64,000 nucleotides of DNA from contig JAPZUC010000002.1 in the NCBI GenBank assembly GCA_027533455.1, positions 310,001 through 374,000 on the forward strand, in the 5' to 3' direction. Below, one piece after another: positions 47,256 through 56,863 of the stretch (position 1 is its first letter; every line of letters begins with the position of its first letter). The notes beneath the pieces are model-generated. The model was not told where the DNA came from, did not search any database, and was given only the letters and a program-made list of their open reading frames with translations. Source of the DNA: Porphyrobacter sp. (GTDB lineage Bacteria > Pseudomonadota > Alphaproteobacteria > Sphingomonadales > Sphingomonadaceae). Position numbers and translations under genes: made by a program.

Positions 47256-48107
47256 TTAGGCCGCCTTCACCGGAGCGAGATAGTCCAGCACCTGCGCCAG
47301 CGTCGCCTTGAGCTCGTGGCGCGGGACGACCATGTCGACCATGCCGTGCTTGTGCAGATATTCGGCGCGCTGGAAGCCCTCGGGCAGCTGCTCGCGGATG
47401 GTGTCCTGGATCACGCGCTGGCCCGCAAAGCCGATGAGCGCGCCCGGCTCCGCGATGTGGATGTCGCCGAGCATCGCATAGCTCGCAGTCACACCGCCGG
47501 TTGTGGGATCGGTGAGGACGACGATATAGGGCAGGCCCGCGTTCTTGAGGCGCCGCGTCATCACCGTCGCGCGGGGCATTTGCATCAGCGAGAGGATCCC
47601 CTCCTGCATCCGCGCGCCGCCTGCTGCCGTCACCACGACATAGGCGCAGCCGCGGTCCAGCGCCTTTTGCGCGCCGTTGCAGAAGGCCTGTCCCACGGCC
47701 ATGCCCATCGAGCCGCCCATGAAGCTGAAATCCTGCACGCCGACGACAGCCGGCTTGGCGTCGATGAAGCCCGAGCTGACGACGAAGGCGTCCTCATGCG
47801 GGTTCGCGGCGCGCGCGGCCTTGAGGCGGTCGATGTATTTCTTGGTGTCCTTGAACTGCAGCGGGTCCTCGGTGACCTTGGGAAGGGGCAGAACCTCGAA
47901 GCCATCATCCAGCAGCAGGCCAAGCCGCGCATCGGCGCCGATCCGCCCGTGATGCTCGCACTTCGGGCAGACCGAGAGGTTTGCCTCGTAATCCGCCACG
48001 AAGAGCATCTCCTGGCAGGACGGGCACTTGATCCACAGATCCTTCTCGGTGGACTTCTTCTCGGGCGCGAAGCCCAGCGAATTTCGGACGCGGTTGAACC
48101 AGTTCAT
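47256..48107 (-). CDS. accD: acetyl-CoA carboxylase carboxyltransferase subunit beta
   Basis: 283 aa. An N-terminal four-cysteine zinc finger ([10 protein letters not shown]...SVCPKCEHH), then the crotonase-like carboxyltransferase domain with [40 protein letters not shown] and [12 protein letters not shown]. It transfers CO2 from biotin to acetyl-CoA with AccA (elsewhere). The start is the ATG with AAGGA seven bases before it; a TTG two codons upstream is less likely. It lies 8 bases upstream of folC. Confidence 0.97.
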   Translation of the reverse strand: MNWFNRVRNSLGFAPEKKSTEKDLWIKCPSCQEMLFVADYEANLSVCPKCEHHGRIGADARLGLLLDDGFEVLPLPKVTEDPLQFKDTKKYIDRLKAARAANPHEDAFVVSSGFIDAKPAVVGVQDFSFMGGSMGMAVGQAFCNGAQKALDRGCAYVVVTAAGGARMQEGILSLMQMPRATVMTRRLKNAGLPYIVVLTDPTTGGVTASYAMLGDIHIAEPGALIGFAGQRVIQDTIREQLPEGFQRAEYLHKHGMVDMVVPRHELKATLAQVLDYLAPVKAA

Positions 48108-48188
48108 GGGCAAGTCCTTAGCCGGGTTTCCCCGTCATTGCGAGATGTGCAACAAATGTGCAATCCACAGGGCGGGATTGCGGTTCCC

Positions 48189-48971
48189 TCAGCGAGCGTT
48201 GTGAACGGCCTCGGCCAGCGCGGCGGTGACGGTTCTAAGGTGCTTGGGAGCATCTGCGCCATACTCCCCGCAGATTTCCACGAGAGCCGAACCGACCACC
48301 ACGCCGTCCGCCACCTTGGCGATGGCGGCGGCCTGCTCGGGCGTGCGCACGCCGAAGCCGACCGCGACGGGGAGGTCGCTCGACTGCTTGATGCGCGCCA
48401 CGTTCGCCTCGATGCTCTCGATCTGGGCCTGCTGCTTGCCGGTGATCCCCGCGACCGAGACATAGTAGATAAACCCTGCCGACCCGGCGAGCACCTGCGG
48501 CAGGCGCGCGGCGTCGGTCGTCGGAGTGGCAAGGCGGATCGGGGCGATGCCCTTGGCGCGCAAGGCCGGCCCGAGCGCGTCGTCCTCCTCGGGCGGAATG
48601 TCGACGCAGATGACGCCGTCAACGCCTGCCGCCGAGGCCGCGTCCGCGAACCATTCCGGCCCGCGCCGCACCATCGGATTGGCATAGCCCATCAGCACCA
48701 GCGGCACATTCGGGTGCCGCGCGCGGAAATCAGTGGCGTAGCGCAGCACATCCGCCGTGGTCGTACCCGCGCCCAGCGAGCGCAGATTGGCGCTCTGGAT
48801 CGCGGGGCCATCGGCCATCGGATCGGTGAAGGGCATGCCCAGTTCGATCACATCCGCGCCGGCTTCCACCAGCGCATTGAGATTGGCCGCGGTGTCGCCG
48901 TCGCCTGCAGTGATGAAGCAGACGAGCGCGGTGCGGGGGGCGGCGAAGGTGGTGGAGAGGCGGTTCGTCAA
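48189..48971 (-). CDS. trpA: tryptophan synthase alpha subunit
   Basis: 260 aa. Cleaves indole-3-glycerol phosphate to indole, which passes through a tunnel to TrpB. Family sequence: FAAPRTALVCFITAGDGD, VIELGMPFTDPMADGP with the catalytic Glu and Asp, GVDGVICVDIPPEE, and the phosphate-binding GVRTPEQAAAI and GVVVGSALVEI. The start is TTG at 48971, which overlaps the stop of the small ORF at 48968 as TTGA and begins with TNRLSTTF. The frame is open further upstream but not conserved. The gene is separated from trpB by three small ORFs. Confidence 0.94.
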   Translation of the reverse strand: MTNRLSTTFAAPRTALVCFITAGDGDTAANLNALVEAGADVIELGMPFTDPMADGPAIQSANLRSLGAGTTTADVLRYATDFRARHPNVPLVLMGYANPMVRRGPEWFADAASAAGVDGVICVDIPPEEDDALGPALRAKGIAPIRLATPTTDAARLPQVLAGSAGFIYYVSVAGITGKQQAQIESIEANVARIKQSSDLPVAVGFGVRTPEQAAAIAKVADGVVVGSALVEICGEYGADAPKHLRTVTAALAEAVHNAR

Positions 48972-49252
48972 AAGTCGGATTCCGGAACATGTTTCGAGAA
49001 GAAGGCGATGACCGAGGTCGCGCAGGAGGCCCCTGCAACAAAGGATGCTCCTTGGGCAAGTGATACCGGCCAATGGAAGAAATGCGCGTAGATAACGCTG
49101 GCGGCGTAGAACGGTGTGGCGATCACAAAAGCGAGCTTGGCGCGCGGCAAGCTCCAGCTGCGGATAAAACGTCCGGTGTGTCGCCCGAGGAAGCCTTCCT
49201 CGTATTCCTTCATCGGCAGGATCTTTTGCCGTGGGGCCGGACGCCGCCTCAT
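48968..49252 (-). CDS. small membrane protein of unknown function between trpB and trpA
   Basis: 94 aa. A basic N-terminus (MRRRPAPRQK) is followed by two hydrophobic segments (about residues 40-58 and 65-83, around a short HW-containing loop) and a polar C-terminus. I do not recognise a family. The ATG overlaps the stop of the preceding ORF as ATGA and the stop overlaps trpA as TTGA, so it is fully embedded in the coupled trp unit. A shorter start at 49213 is possible but lacks the overlap. Codon usage looks like its neighbours. Confidence 0.65.
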   Translation of the reverse strand: MRRRPAPRQKILPMKEYEEGFLGRHTGRFIRSWSLPRAKLAFVIATPFYAASVIYAHFFHWPVSLAQGASFVAGASCATSVIAFFSKHVPESDF

Positions 49253-49329
49253 TCCGGCTTCCGGTAGGCGGTACTCATGATGATGCTGAAGCGGAATTCC
49301 TCGAAGATGGTGGTGGAGAGGCGGGTCAT
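49249..49329 (-). CDS. 26-codon ORF beginning with a copy of the trpA N-terminus
   Basis: Encodes [20 protein letters not shown] plus six residues. The first seven residues repeat the start of TrpA (TNRLSTTF), and 16 bases are identical in the two places (49309-49324 and 48948-48963). The ATG overlaps the stop of the 62-codon ORF as ATGA, and its stop overlaps the next ORF as ATGA. This is best explained as a remnant of a duplicated trpA start kept open for translational coupling. A functional peptide is possible but unproven. Confidence 0.5.
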   Translation of the reverse strand: MTRLSTTIFEEFRFSIIMSTAYRKPE

Positions 49330-49510
49330 CCGAGCAACCGACTTTTCAGCCTCACCATCGAACCCATCACAAAAAAGAGTACGGAAACGACCGCGACCTC
49401 TCCAGCAGATTTCGTGTTCTCGAACCCGAAAGAGCTTGCAAGAAGCGAGGCGACGATTGGAACGCCGGCAAAGAACAGGCCGACGCAAATCGCTCTCGCA
49501 TGCTGACTGC

Positions 49511-49514
<4 letters not shown>
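49326..49514 (-). CDS. 62-codon membrane peptide directly after trpB
   Basis: Starts at TTG (49514), which overlaps the trpB stop as TTGA. The product has two hydrophobic stretches (about 9-28 and 40-53) and a basic C-terminus (VRLKSRLLG), a two-helix hairpin like that of the 94-aa protein further on, although the sequences are only weakly alike. I do not recognise a family. The ATG of the next ORF overlaps its stop. The ORF extends upstream inside trpB in the same frame, but the TTGA junction is the most likely start. Confidence 0.6.
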
Positions 49515-50721
<1,207 letters not shown>

Positions 50722-50725
<4 letters not shown>

Positions 50726-51354
50726 AGGCGGGCGGCTTTGCAGAAGGCGGCGATCTTGTCCACGTCCTTGATGCCGGGACCGCGTTCAACGCCCGAAGAC
50801 GTGTCGACCAGCGGCGCGCCCGTCAGGCGGATGGCATCAGCAACATTGGCGGGGGTGAGGCCGCCGGCAAGGCCCCAAGGGGTCGGCCCGTCGTAGAAGC
50901 GCAGCAGGTTCCAATCGAAAGCTGTGCCATTACCGCCGGGAAGCGAGGAGGCCGGCGCATCGAATAGCAGGCGGTCGGCTGCTCCGTAAAAACGGGCTGC
51001 ATCGGCAAGCGCTGCGGCATCCTTCACGCCCATCGCGCGCCATGCTTCGACCCCGGTCTCGGCGCGGAAGCGGGCGAGCGCGTCAGGTGTCTCGCTGCCG
51101 TGGAACTGGACGACATCGGGGCGCATTTCGCGCACAGCCTCAGCCAGAATTTCGGCAGGCGCGTCCACCACCAGCAGCACAGCTTTGACGTGCGAAGGAA
51201 CCTGACGGCGCAGAACCGCCGCCTCGGCGAGGCTCAGGTGGCGCGGGCTCTTGGCGAAGTGGACAAAGCCGACATGGCTCGCGCCCGCCTGCACCGCAGC
51301 GATCACGGTTTCGGGCGTCTTGAGCCCGCAAATCTTGACGAGGGTGCCAGCCAT
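50722..51354 (-). CDS. trpF: phosphoribosylanthranilate isomerase
   Basis: 210 aa. A TIM-barrel enzyme of tryptophan synthesis. The N-terminal KICGLKTPE with the catalytic Cys, [22 protein letters not shown], and the phosphate-binding [10 protein letters not shown] and [15 protein letters not shown] are typical. The ATG is followed 10 bases downstream-in-map by the GNAT gene. It is coupled to trpB. Confidence 0.96.
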
Positions 51355-51364
51355 GCGGGCCCCC

Positions 51365-51871
51365 TTACGCGGGGCCGAGCGGCTTTTCCAGCACCACGAA
51401 ATTGACCGGCGGATCGCGCAGCACGGGGAAAGGGCGGCGCTCGCCGGTAAAGGCGTAGCCGCGCCGCTCGTACCACGCGATCAGCGCGTCGCGGCTATCG
51501 ATCACAGTCATCTCCATCGCCGCGATACTTTCGCTGCGGGCAAGATCTTCCGCCGCATCCAGCAGACGCCGCCCAAGACCCGCCGATTGCAGGAGGGGCG
51601 AGACGCAGAGCATCCCGAGATAGGCGAGGGAGGCATCCTTGCGTGTAACGGCCACGCAGCCGACCTGCGCAGCGCCGTCACGCGCGACCAAAATGGTCAC
51701 CGCCGGATCGGCCAGCATCGCCTCCAACTCGCCCGGAGCGATGCGCTCGTCGTCGAGAATGTCGGCTTCATGGTTCCAGCCCTGCCGCGCCGAATCCCCG
51801 CGATAGGCAGCTTCGAGCAGGGCCTTGAGTGCCGGAGCGTCAGCAGGAGACGCCGCTGCAATGGCGATCAA
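51365..51871 (-). CDS. GNAT-family N-acetyltransferase
   Basis: 168 aa. The acetyl-CoA-binding motif A is VSPLLQSAGLGRRLLDAAE (about 95-113), preceded by a beta strand AYLGMLCV, and the C-terminal ALIAWYERRGYAFTGE is typical of GNATs. The substrate is unknown. The start is TTG at 51871, overlapping the pyrF stop as TTGA. The open frame upstream (24%, within pyrF) is a shadow. It is positioned between pyrF and trpF in the minus-strand biosynthetic run. Confidence 0.85.
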   Translation of the reverse strand: MIAIAAASPADAPALKALLEAAYRGDSARQGWNHEADILDDERIAPGELEAMLADPAVTILVARDGAAQVGCVAVTRKDASLAYLGMLCVSPLLQSAGLGRRLLDAAEDLARSESIAAMEMTVIDSRDALIAWYERRGYAFTGERRPFPVLRDPPVNFVVLEKPLGPA

Positions 51872-52542
51872 AGCGTCGCCTCGATTGCGCGGGCGGCTGC
51901 CGCCGGGTCCTCCGCGCGGCTGATCGGGCGGCCGATGACAAGCACACTCGCGCCGTTGTCGCGGGCCTGCCGGGGGGTGACGACACGCTTCTGGTCGCCT
52001 GTGCCGTTGCCGGCGGGGCGCAGGCCAGGGACCACGAAGAAGCCGTCCTTCCAAGCCTTGCGGACCATGCCGACTTCCTGCCCCGAGCACACAATCCCGT
52101 CGAGGCCCGCTGCATGGGCCAGCTCGGCAAGGCGCATCACCTGTGTCTCGGCGCTGCCATAGACTCCGGTGGCGGTGAGATCGTTCGTGTCGAGGCTGGT
52201 GAGCATCGTCACCGCGACCACCTTGGTGCCATTGGCGGCCGCTGCCTTGGCATCCTCCATCATCGCGCGCCCGCCGCTGGCGTGGACGGTGACGATGGCA
52301 GGCTCATAGACGTGGATCGCCTGCATCGCTGCGGCAACGGTGTTGGGGATGTCGTGGAACTTCAGATCAAGGAAGATCGGCAGCCCGCAATGGGCGATTT
52401 CGTGGACGCCGTGCGCGCCGTGGGCGCAGAAGAATTCGAGCCCGAGCTTCACCCCGCCGATATGCGCCTTGACCTTCTGGACCAGCGCCTTGGCCGGTTC
52501 GAGCTGCGGAAGATCCAGCGCGAGATAGACCGGATTGCTCAC
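51868..52542 (-). CDS. pyrF: orotidine-5'-phosphate decarboxylase
   Basis: 224 aa. A TIM-barrel enzyme that makes UMP. The catalytic block is ILDLKFHDIPNTVAAA with the Asp-Lys-x-x-Asp pattern, and the phosphate-binding GLRP (VVPGLRPAGNG) and VIGRPISRAEDP follow. The start is GTG at 52542, overlapping the stop of the upstream lapA-like gene as GTGA. The E. coli-type N-terminus PVYLALDLP is clear. Confidence 0.95.
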   Translation of the reverse strand: MSNPVYLALDLPQLEPAKALVQKVKAHIGGVKLGLEFFCAHGAHGVHEIAHCGLPIFLDLKFHDIPNTVAAAMQAIHVYEPAIVTVHASGGRAMMEDAKAAAANGTKVVAVTMLTSLDTNDLTATGVYGSAETQVMRLAELAHAAGLDGIVCSGQEVGMVRKAWKDGFFVVPGLRPAGNGTGDQKRVVTPRQARDNGASVLVIGRPISRAEDPAAAARAIEATL

Positions 52543-52913
52543 TTGCCGCTGCCTCCATCGCCATCCGCCGGGCTGAGCGGATCGGCACTTTCTCCCGTGC
52601 TTTTGCCGGGCTTATCCACAGACGTATCCTCGGTCGCCACGGTGGTGTTGTCGCTCGGCCGCGCGAGCGCTGCCTGCTTGAGCGAGTTTTCGAGCGTGCG
52701 AATGCGGCGATTGAGGCCCCACGTCACGCTGCGGTGGAGCGCCCACATCGGCACGAAGCCGACCAGGAAGGCGAGCACGACCAATACCGGCAGCTTGGTT
52801 TCCAGCACCAGATTTTGCCACAGTGTGAGCTCGACCGGCTGCCAGTTGTAGATCGCGAAGATCAGGAACCCGAGCAGCACGAAAATCCAGATGATGGTGC
52901 GAAGGATACTCAC
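52539..52913 (-). CDS. LapA-domain (DUF1049) membrane protein
   Basis: 124 aa. Two membrane helices (about 5-22 and 42-62) separated by a short loop YNWQPVELTLW typical of the LapA/DUF1049 family, then a coiled-coil stretch (NRRIRTLENSLKQA) and an acidic, Ser/Asp-rich cytoplasmic tail. LapA works with LapB in lipopolysaccharide quality control in E. coli; here that role is inferred. The start is a GTG. It overlaps pyrF by 4 bases. Confidence 0.85.
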   Translation of the reverse strand: MSILRTIIWIFVLLGFLIFAIYNWQPVELTLWQNLVLETKLPVLVVLAFLVGFVPMWALHRSVTWGLNRRIRTLENSLKQAALARPSDNTTVATEDTSVDKPGKSTGESADPLSPADGDGGSGK

Positions 52914-52990
52914 AGGCGCTTTGCCTCCCTTTGGCCGCTGGACAGGCGAAACCTAGGCGATTCGCGCCCCATGTCCAGCACCGCCCCGAC

Positions 52991-54301
52991 CTAGCCGAAC
53001 ACGCGTGCGAAGATCGTGTCGACGTGCTTGAAGTGGTAGGCCAGATCGAACTTCTCTTCGAGCTGTTGCGGCGAGAGCGCGGCCGTAACGTCTGCGTCGT
53101 CCTTGAGCAGATCGAGCAAGGACAGTTCGCCGTCCGATTCCCACACCTTCATCGCATTGCGCTGCACCAGTCGGTAGGCATCGTCACGGGTGAGGCCGGC
53201 CTGGGTCAGTGCCAGCAGCACACGCTGCGAATGGATCAGCCCGCCCATGCGGTTGAGGTTCTTCTCCATGCGGGCAGGATAGACGAGCAGCTTCTCGACC
53301 AGGCCCGTCAGCCGCGCGAGCGCGAAGTCGAGCGTGATCGTGGCATCCGGCCCGATGTAGCGCTCTACGGAAGAGTGCGAGATGTCCCGTTCGTGCCACA
53401 GCGCGACATTCTCCAGCGCCGGGGTGACGGCCGAGCGCACCACACGGGCAAGGCCGGTGAGGTTTTCGGTCAGGATAGGGTTGCGCTTGTGCGGCATCGC
53501 GCTCGAGCCTTTCTGCCCGGGCGAGAAATACTCCTCGGCCTCCAGCACTTCGGTGCGCTGCAGGTGGCGGATTTCGACCGCCAGGCGCTCAATCGAGCTG
53601 GCGATGACGCCCAGCACGGCGAAGAACATCGCATGGCGATCGCGCGGGATGACCTGGGTGGAAACGGGCTCGATGGCGAGGCCGAGCTGGTCTGCCACAT
53701 ATTCCTCGACCGCCGGATCGACATTGGCAAAGGTGCCGACCGCGCCCGAGATTGCGCAGGTCGCGATTTCCGCTCGTGCCGCCACCAGCCGGGTGCGGCA
53801 GCGGGTGAACTCGGCATAGGCCTCGGCAAGCTTCAGGCCGAAGGTCACCGGCTCGGCATGGATGCCGTGGCTGCGGCCGATGGTGGGGGTATATTTGTGC
53901 TCCTCGGCGCGGGTGCGGATCGCGGCGAGCAGCGCGTCGAGATCGGCCAGCAGGATGTCGCTCGCGCGGGCGAGTTGCACCGACAGCGTGGTGTCGAGCA
54001 CGTCGCTGCTGGTCATGCCCTGATGCATGAAGCGCGCTTCCTCGCCCACCTGCTGGGCAACCCAGTCGAGGAAGGCGATCACGTCGTGCTTGGTCACCGC
54101 CTCGATAGCATCGATCGCGGCAACGTCGATGGCGGGGTTCGTCGCCCACCAATCCCACAGCGCCTTGGCGGCGGACTGCGGCACGACGCCGAGATCGGCG
54201 AGCTTCTGGGTGGCGTGGGCCTCGATCTCGAACCAGATGCGATACTTCGCTTCCGGCTCCCACAGGGCGGTCATTTGGGGGCGGGCGTAGCGGGGGACCA
54301 T
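52991..54301 (-). CDS. purB: adenylosuccinate lyase
   Basis: 436 aa. Catalyses two steps in purine synthesis (SAICAR to AICAR, and adenylosuccinate to AMP). Fumarase/aspartase superfamily: MTSSDVLDTTLSVQL, the catalytic His in HEHKYTPTIGRSHGIHAEP, the signature GSSAMPHKRNP in the flexible loop, and SHSSVERY. The N-terminus MVPRYARPQM is normal for the family. It is the first gene of the minus-strand run that ends with folC, with a 77-base gap to the LapA gene. Confidence 0.97.
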   Translation of the reverse strand: MVPRYARPQMTALWEPEAKYRIWFEIEAHATQKLADLGVVPQSAAKALWDWWATNPAIDVAAIDAIEAVTKHDVIAFLDWVAQQVGEEARFMHQGMTSSDVLDTTLSVQLARASDILLADLDALLAAIRTRAEEHKYTPTIGRSHGIHAEPVTFGLKLAEAYAEFTRCRTRLVAARAEIATCAISGAVGTFANVDPAVEEYVADQLGLAIEPVSTQVIPRDRHAMFFAVLGVIASSIERLAVEIRHLQRTEVLEAEEYFSPGQKGSSAMPHKRNPILTENLTGLARVVRSAVTPALENVALWHERDISHSSVERYIGPDATITLDFALARLTGLVEKLLVYPARMEKNLNRMGGLIHSQRVLLALTQAGLTRDDAYRLVQRNAMKVWESDGELSLLDLLKDDADVTAALSPQQLEEKFDLAYHFKHVDTIFARVFG

Positions 54302-54379
54302 CGGGCGGCTCCGGATGAGGGGTCTGACTCGGTGGGCGGGCTAGTCGGGGCAGCGCGCGAACGCAAGCCGTAGCCAGTG

Positions 54380-54907
54380 CTATGCGCCGCTATTGCGCCA
54401 TCCCAACACACGGTCGGCCACCAGCCATGCGGAAAGTCCACCGATAATCTGCGCCGCAATGAACAGCGGGGCATTGGCCGGGGCGATCCCAGCAAAGGTG
54501 TCCGACAACGTGCGCGCGATCGTCACCGCCGGATTGGCGAAAGAGGTTGAAGCGGTGAACCAGTAGCCAGCGACAATAACCAGCGCGACGCTCGCCGGAA
54601 CGGCCGACGGTCGGCTGTGCAGCGTGCCGAGGATGGTCAGCACAAGCGCAAAGGTCGCCACCATCTCGGACAGCCATTGTGCGGGACCGGTCCGGATATG
54701 GGCGGAGAATTGCAGCAGCGGCAGTTCGAACATCGCGTGTGCCGGCAGCGTTCCTGCTATCCCGCCAATGATCTGTGCGAGGGCGAAGACGAGCAAGTGG
54801 CCGGGCCGCAATTCGCCGCGCAGGGCAAACACGAGGCTCACCACAGGATTGAATTGCGCGCCGGAAACCGGACCGAACATCGTGATCAGCACGAACAGGA
54901 TCGCGCC
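54380..54907 (-). pseudogene. MIP/aquaporin family protein lacking its first transmembrane helix
   Basis: What remains begins at GAILFVLITMFGPVSGAQFNP (54907 leftward), that is, at the second helix of an aquaporin. Both half-helix boxes are kept: NPV in the first and ASTSFANPAVTIART in the second, and the C-terminal LADTFAGIAP-type SDTFAGIAPANAPL stretch matches the arsenic-associated aquaporins of alphaproteobacteria. About 45-50 N-terminal residues, including helix 1, and any natural start codon are missing. A GTG at 54892 could start a 170-aa fragment. It is probably not functional. It is followed by purB 79 bases away. Confidence 0.78.
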
Positions 54908-54912
54908 GGGCC

Positions 54913-55083
54913 ATGATGGCAGGGGTTGCGATCCTTTCGGCAGGGCTGGGCGGCTGCATCAATATCGCCGCACCCTACAAACCGATCGTGATCGAGCTCA
55001 ACATCAACATCCCGCAGGAAGTGATTTACCGGCTGGCGGAAGACGCGGCCAACACGATTGACGAGAATGCGGATATTTTTTGA
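54913..55083 (+). CDS. ynbE: YnbE-like small lipoprotein
   Basis: 56 aa, a short gene. The signal (MMAGVAILSAGLGGC) has a lipobox LGGC, so the protein is an outer-membrane lipoprotein. The mature INIAAPYKPIVIELNINIPQ and the ending ENADIF are the YnbE family pattern. In E. coli YnbE forms a trans-envelope complex with YdbH and YdbL. There is no positively charged n-region after the ATG, and an in-frame TGA lies only 8 codons upstream, suggesting the real N-terminus may have been lost. ydbL follows 54 bases later. ydbH is absent from the usual place upstream. Confidence 0.8.
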   Translation: MMAGVAILSAGLGGCINIAAPYKPIVIELNINIPQEVIYRLAEDAANTIDENADIF

Positions 55084-55137
55084 CGGCCTATCGCTTCGCT
55101 ACTTGAGGCCCCAACCATCCGGTTCTCCTGAGGAGGA

Positions 55138-55524
55138 ATGATGATGCGTAATTCAATGCTTGCCGGGATCGCCGCACTGGCAGCGCTTGGTCTGACAGCG
55201 GGTGCGGCCTATGCCCAGCGCGATCCTGCCTATGCCGCCGCGCGTGAAGCCGGCAAGGTCGGTGAACAGCCCGATGGTTACCTCGGCATTGTCGGTGCGG
55301 CTGACCCCGCCTTGCAGCGCCTGGTTGATGATATCAACATCAAGCGCCGCGCGGTCTATGCTGAAAAGGCAAAGGAAAACAACGCGACGCTCGAGGCCTA
55401 TGCGCTCACTGCCGGATGCCAGGCGATTGCCCGCACGGTGCCGGGCGAAAAGTATCGCGCGCCCGATGGCAGCTGGCAGACCCGCACCAGCGCCGCCCCG
55501 ATCCGCGATCCGCGCTGTCCATAA
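55138..55524 (+). CDS. ydbL: YdbL-like (DUF1318) periplasmic protein
   Basis: About 126-128 aa. A signal peptide ends at GAAYAQ. The mature protein contains the DUF1318 pattern GYLGIVGAADPALQRLVDDINIKRRAVYAE. It is the partner of YnbE in the YdbH-YnbE-YdbL phospholipid-transport-related system of E. coli. Three ATGs follow each other at 55138, 55141 and 55144. The AGGAGG at 55131-55136 is spaced best for the third, so translation probably starts there (MRNSMLAG). Confidence 0.84.
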   Translation: MMMRNSMLAGIAALAALGLTAGAAYAQRDPAYAAAREAGKVGEQPDGYLGIVGAADPALQRLVDDINIKRRAVYAEKAKENNATLEAYALTAGCQAIARTVPGEKYRAPDGSWQTRTSAAPIRDPRCP

Positions 55525-55587
55525 TTTGTGCAACTGCACAAACTCGGCATAGCCCATGTTGACACTCATCTAGCCCCCTTCTAAGGG
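55525..55587 (+). promoter_or_regulatory. candidate atp operon promoter with perfect operator-like palindrome
   Basis: TTTGTGCA-AC-TGCACAAA (55525-55542) is a perfect 8-bp inverted repeat with a 2-base spacer. It is followed at 55559-55564 by TTGACA, a good -35, and after 17 bases by TAAGGG, a weak -10. A second small inverted repeat CCCCTT-CT-AAGGGG overlaps the -10. The position, directly ahead of atpI-atpB, suggests regulation of the F0 operon; alternatively the palindrome belongs to the end of ydbL. Confidence 0.55.
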
Positions 55588-55649
55588 GTCGGCGCCCTCG
55601 GCGGGCACTTTATTGCGCGTGCCTGATCGTTCGTTTGACGGAGCATGGC

Positions 55650-55976
55650 ATGAGCGATGAGAAACCCGCCCGAGAACCCATCGTCGAGGATGCGCGGATT
55701 GACGCGCTCGAAGCGCGGCTCAAGGCCGCACGCGAGCGTGAAGAGCAGCGCAACCGGCCAAAGGTGCAAGGTGCCGATGCGAATTATCGCAGTGGGAACC
55801 GGGTGCTGGCGGACCTCATTGGCGGGCTTCTCGGAGGTTGCGTGATTGGCTGGGCGGTTGACGCCCTGTTCGACACGACGCCCTGGGGTCTGTTGGTTGG
55901 CCTGTTCTTCGGGATCGTGGTCGCCTTCAGGAACATTATTCGTGCGGCAAACAAGGCACCCGAGGACCCGCAATAG
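55650..55976 (+). CDS. atpI: ATP synthase subunit I (AtpI / gene 1 protein)
   Basis: 108 aa. A charged N-terminus (IDALEARLKAARERE) followed by two membrane helices with the AtpI/Gene-1 pattern RVLADLIGGLLGGCVIGWAVD and TTPWGLLVGLFFGIVVAFRN. AtpI helps assemble the c-ring. The ATG has GGAG seven bases before it; the longer frame starts at TTG 5 codons upstream. First gene of the F0 operon. Confidence 0.9.
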   Translation: MSDEKPAREPIVEDARIDALEARLKAAREREEQRNRPKVQGADANYRSGNRVLADLIGGLLGGCVIGWAVDALFDTTPWGLLVGLFFGIVVAFRNIIRAANKAPEDPQ

Positions 55977-56025
55977 GTCTGCCTAAGGGTGCCGCGTTTA
56001 TATAGCTATCAGGGAACCAGAGATC

Positions 56026-56811
56026 GTGGCAGCCGAGCAAGGCAAAGTCGATCCGATGCACCAGTTCCAGATTGAGCCGCTGTTCGGCTCGGGTCTGGAT
56101 TTCGCTGGTTACAACATCGCGTTCACGAACTCCGCACTGTGGATGGCGGTGACCGCTGTTCTGCTGTGGGTGTTTGTCGCCGGCGGCATGAAGCGCGAGC
56201 TGGTCCCCGGCCGCTGGCAGATGGCGGTCGAATCCTTCACCGGTTTCATCGACAGCATGCTCGAGGCGAACATCGGCAAGGAAGGGCGCAAGTACCTCCC
56301 TTACATCTTCAGCCTGTTCATGTTCATCCTGTTCGGCAATCTTCTCGGCCTGCTGCCGATCGGCGTGCTGGGCCTGCATCCGTTCACCTTCACCAGCCAC
56401 TTCACCGTTACTGGCGTGTTGGCGGTGTTGAGCTTCTCGATCGTGCTGATCGTCGGCTTCTGGAAGCATGGCATCAAGTTCTTCACGCTGTTCGTGCCCC
56501 ACGGCACGCCGCTGCCGATGATCCCGATCATCTTCCCGATCGAACTTATCAGTTTCCTGGTCCGTCCCTTCAGCCTTGCACTGCGACTGTTCGTCGCGAT
56601 GATGGCCGGGCACGTGCTGCTCAAGGTGCTGTCGAGCTTCGTGATGGGCGGCATCAATGCTGGGGTCGGTTTCGGCCTGCTGGTCAGCCTGCCCAGCTTT
56701 GCGCTGATGATCGGTATTTCGGCGCTCGAAATCCTCGTTGCCGGGATCCAGGCCTACGTTTTCGCGCTGCTCACGTCGCTGTACATCAACGACGCCGAGC
56801 ACCTCCACTGA
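56026..56811 (+). CDS. atpB: F0F1 ATP synthase subunit a
   Basis: 261 aa. Membrane proton channel subunit. The essential Arg is in RPFSLALRLFVAMMAGHVLL, with the other channel residues in FVPHGTPLPM and the C-terminal helix GIQAYVFALLTSLYINDA. Start codon GTG at 56026 with AGGGAA ten bases upstream. Downstream is the c subunit. Confidence 0.97.
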   Translation: MAAEQGKVDPMHQFQIEPLFGSGLDFAGYNIAFTNSALWMAVTAVLLWVFVAGGMKRELVPGRWQMAVESFTGFIDSMLEANIGKEGRKYLPYIFSLFMFILFGNLLGLLPIGVLGLHPFTFTSHFTVTGVLAVLSFSIVLIVGFWKHGIKFFTLFVPHGTPLPMIPIIFPIELISFLVRPFSLALRLFVAMMAGHVLLKVLSSFVMGGINAGVGFGLLVSLPSFALMIGISALEILVAGIQAYVFALLTSLYINDAEHLH

Positions 56812-56863
56812 TTTTCGTCACCTTACCTTTCCAACATATGTGATTTCCCAAGGAGTTTTTAAA

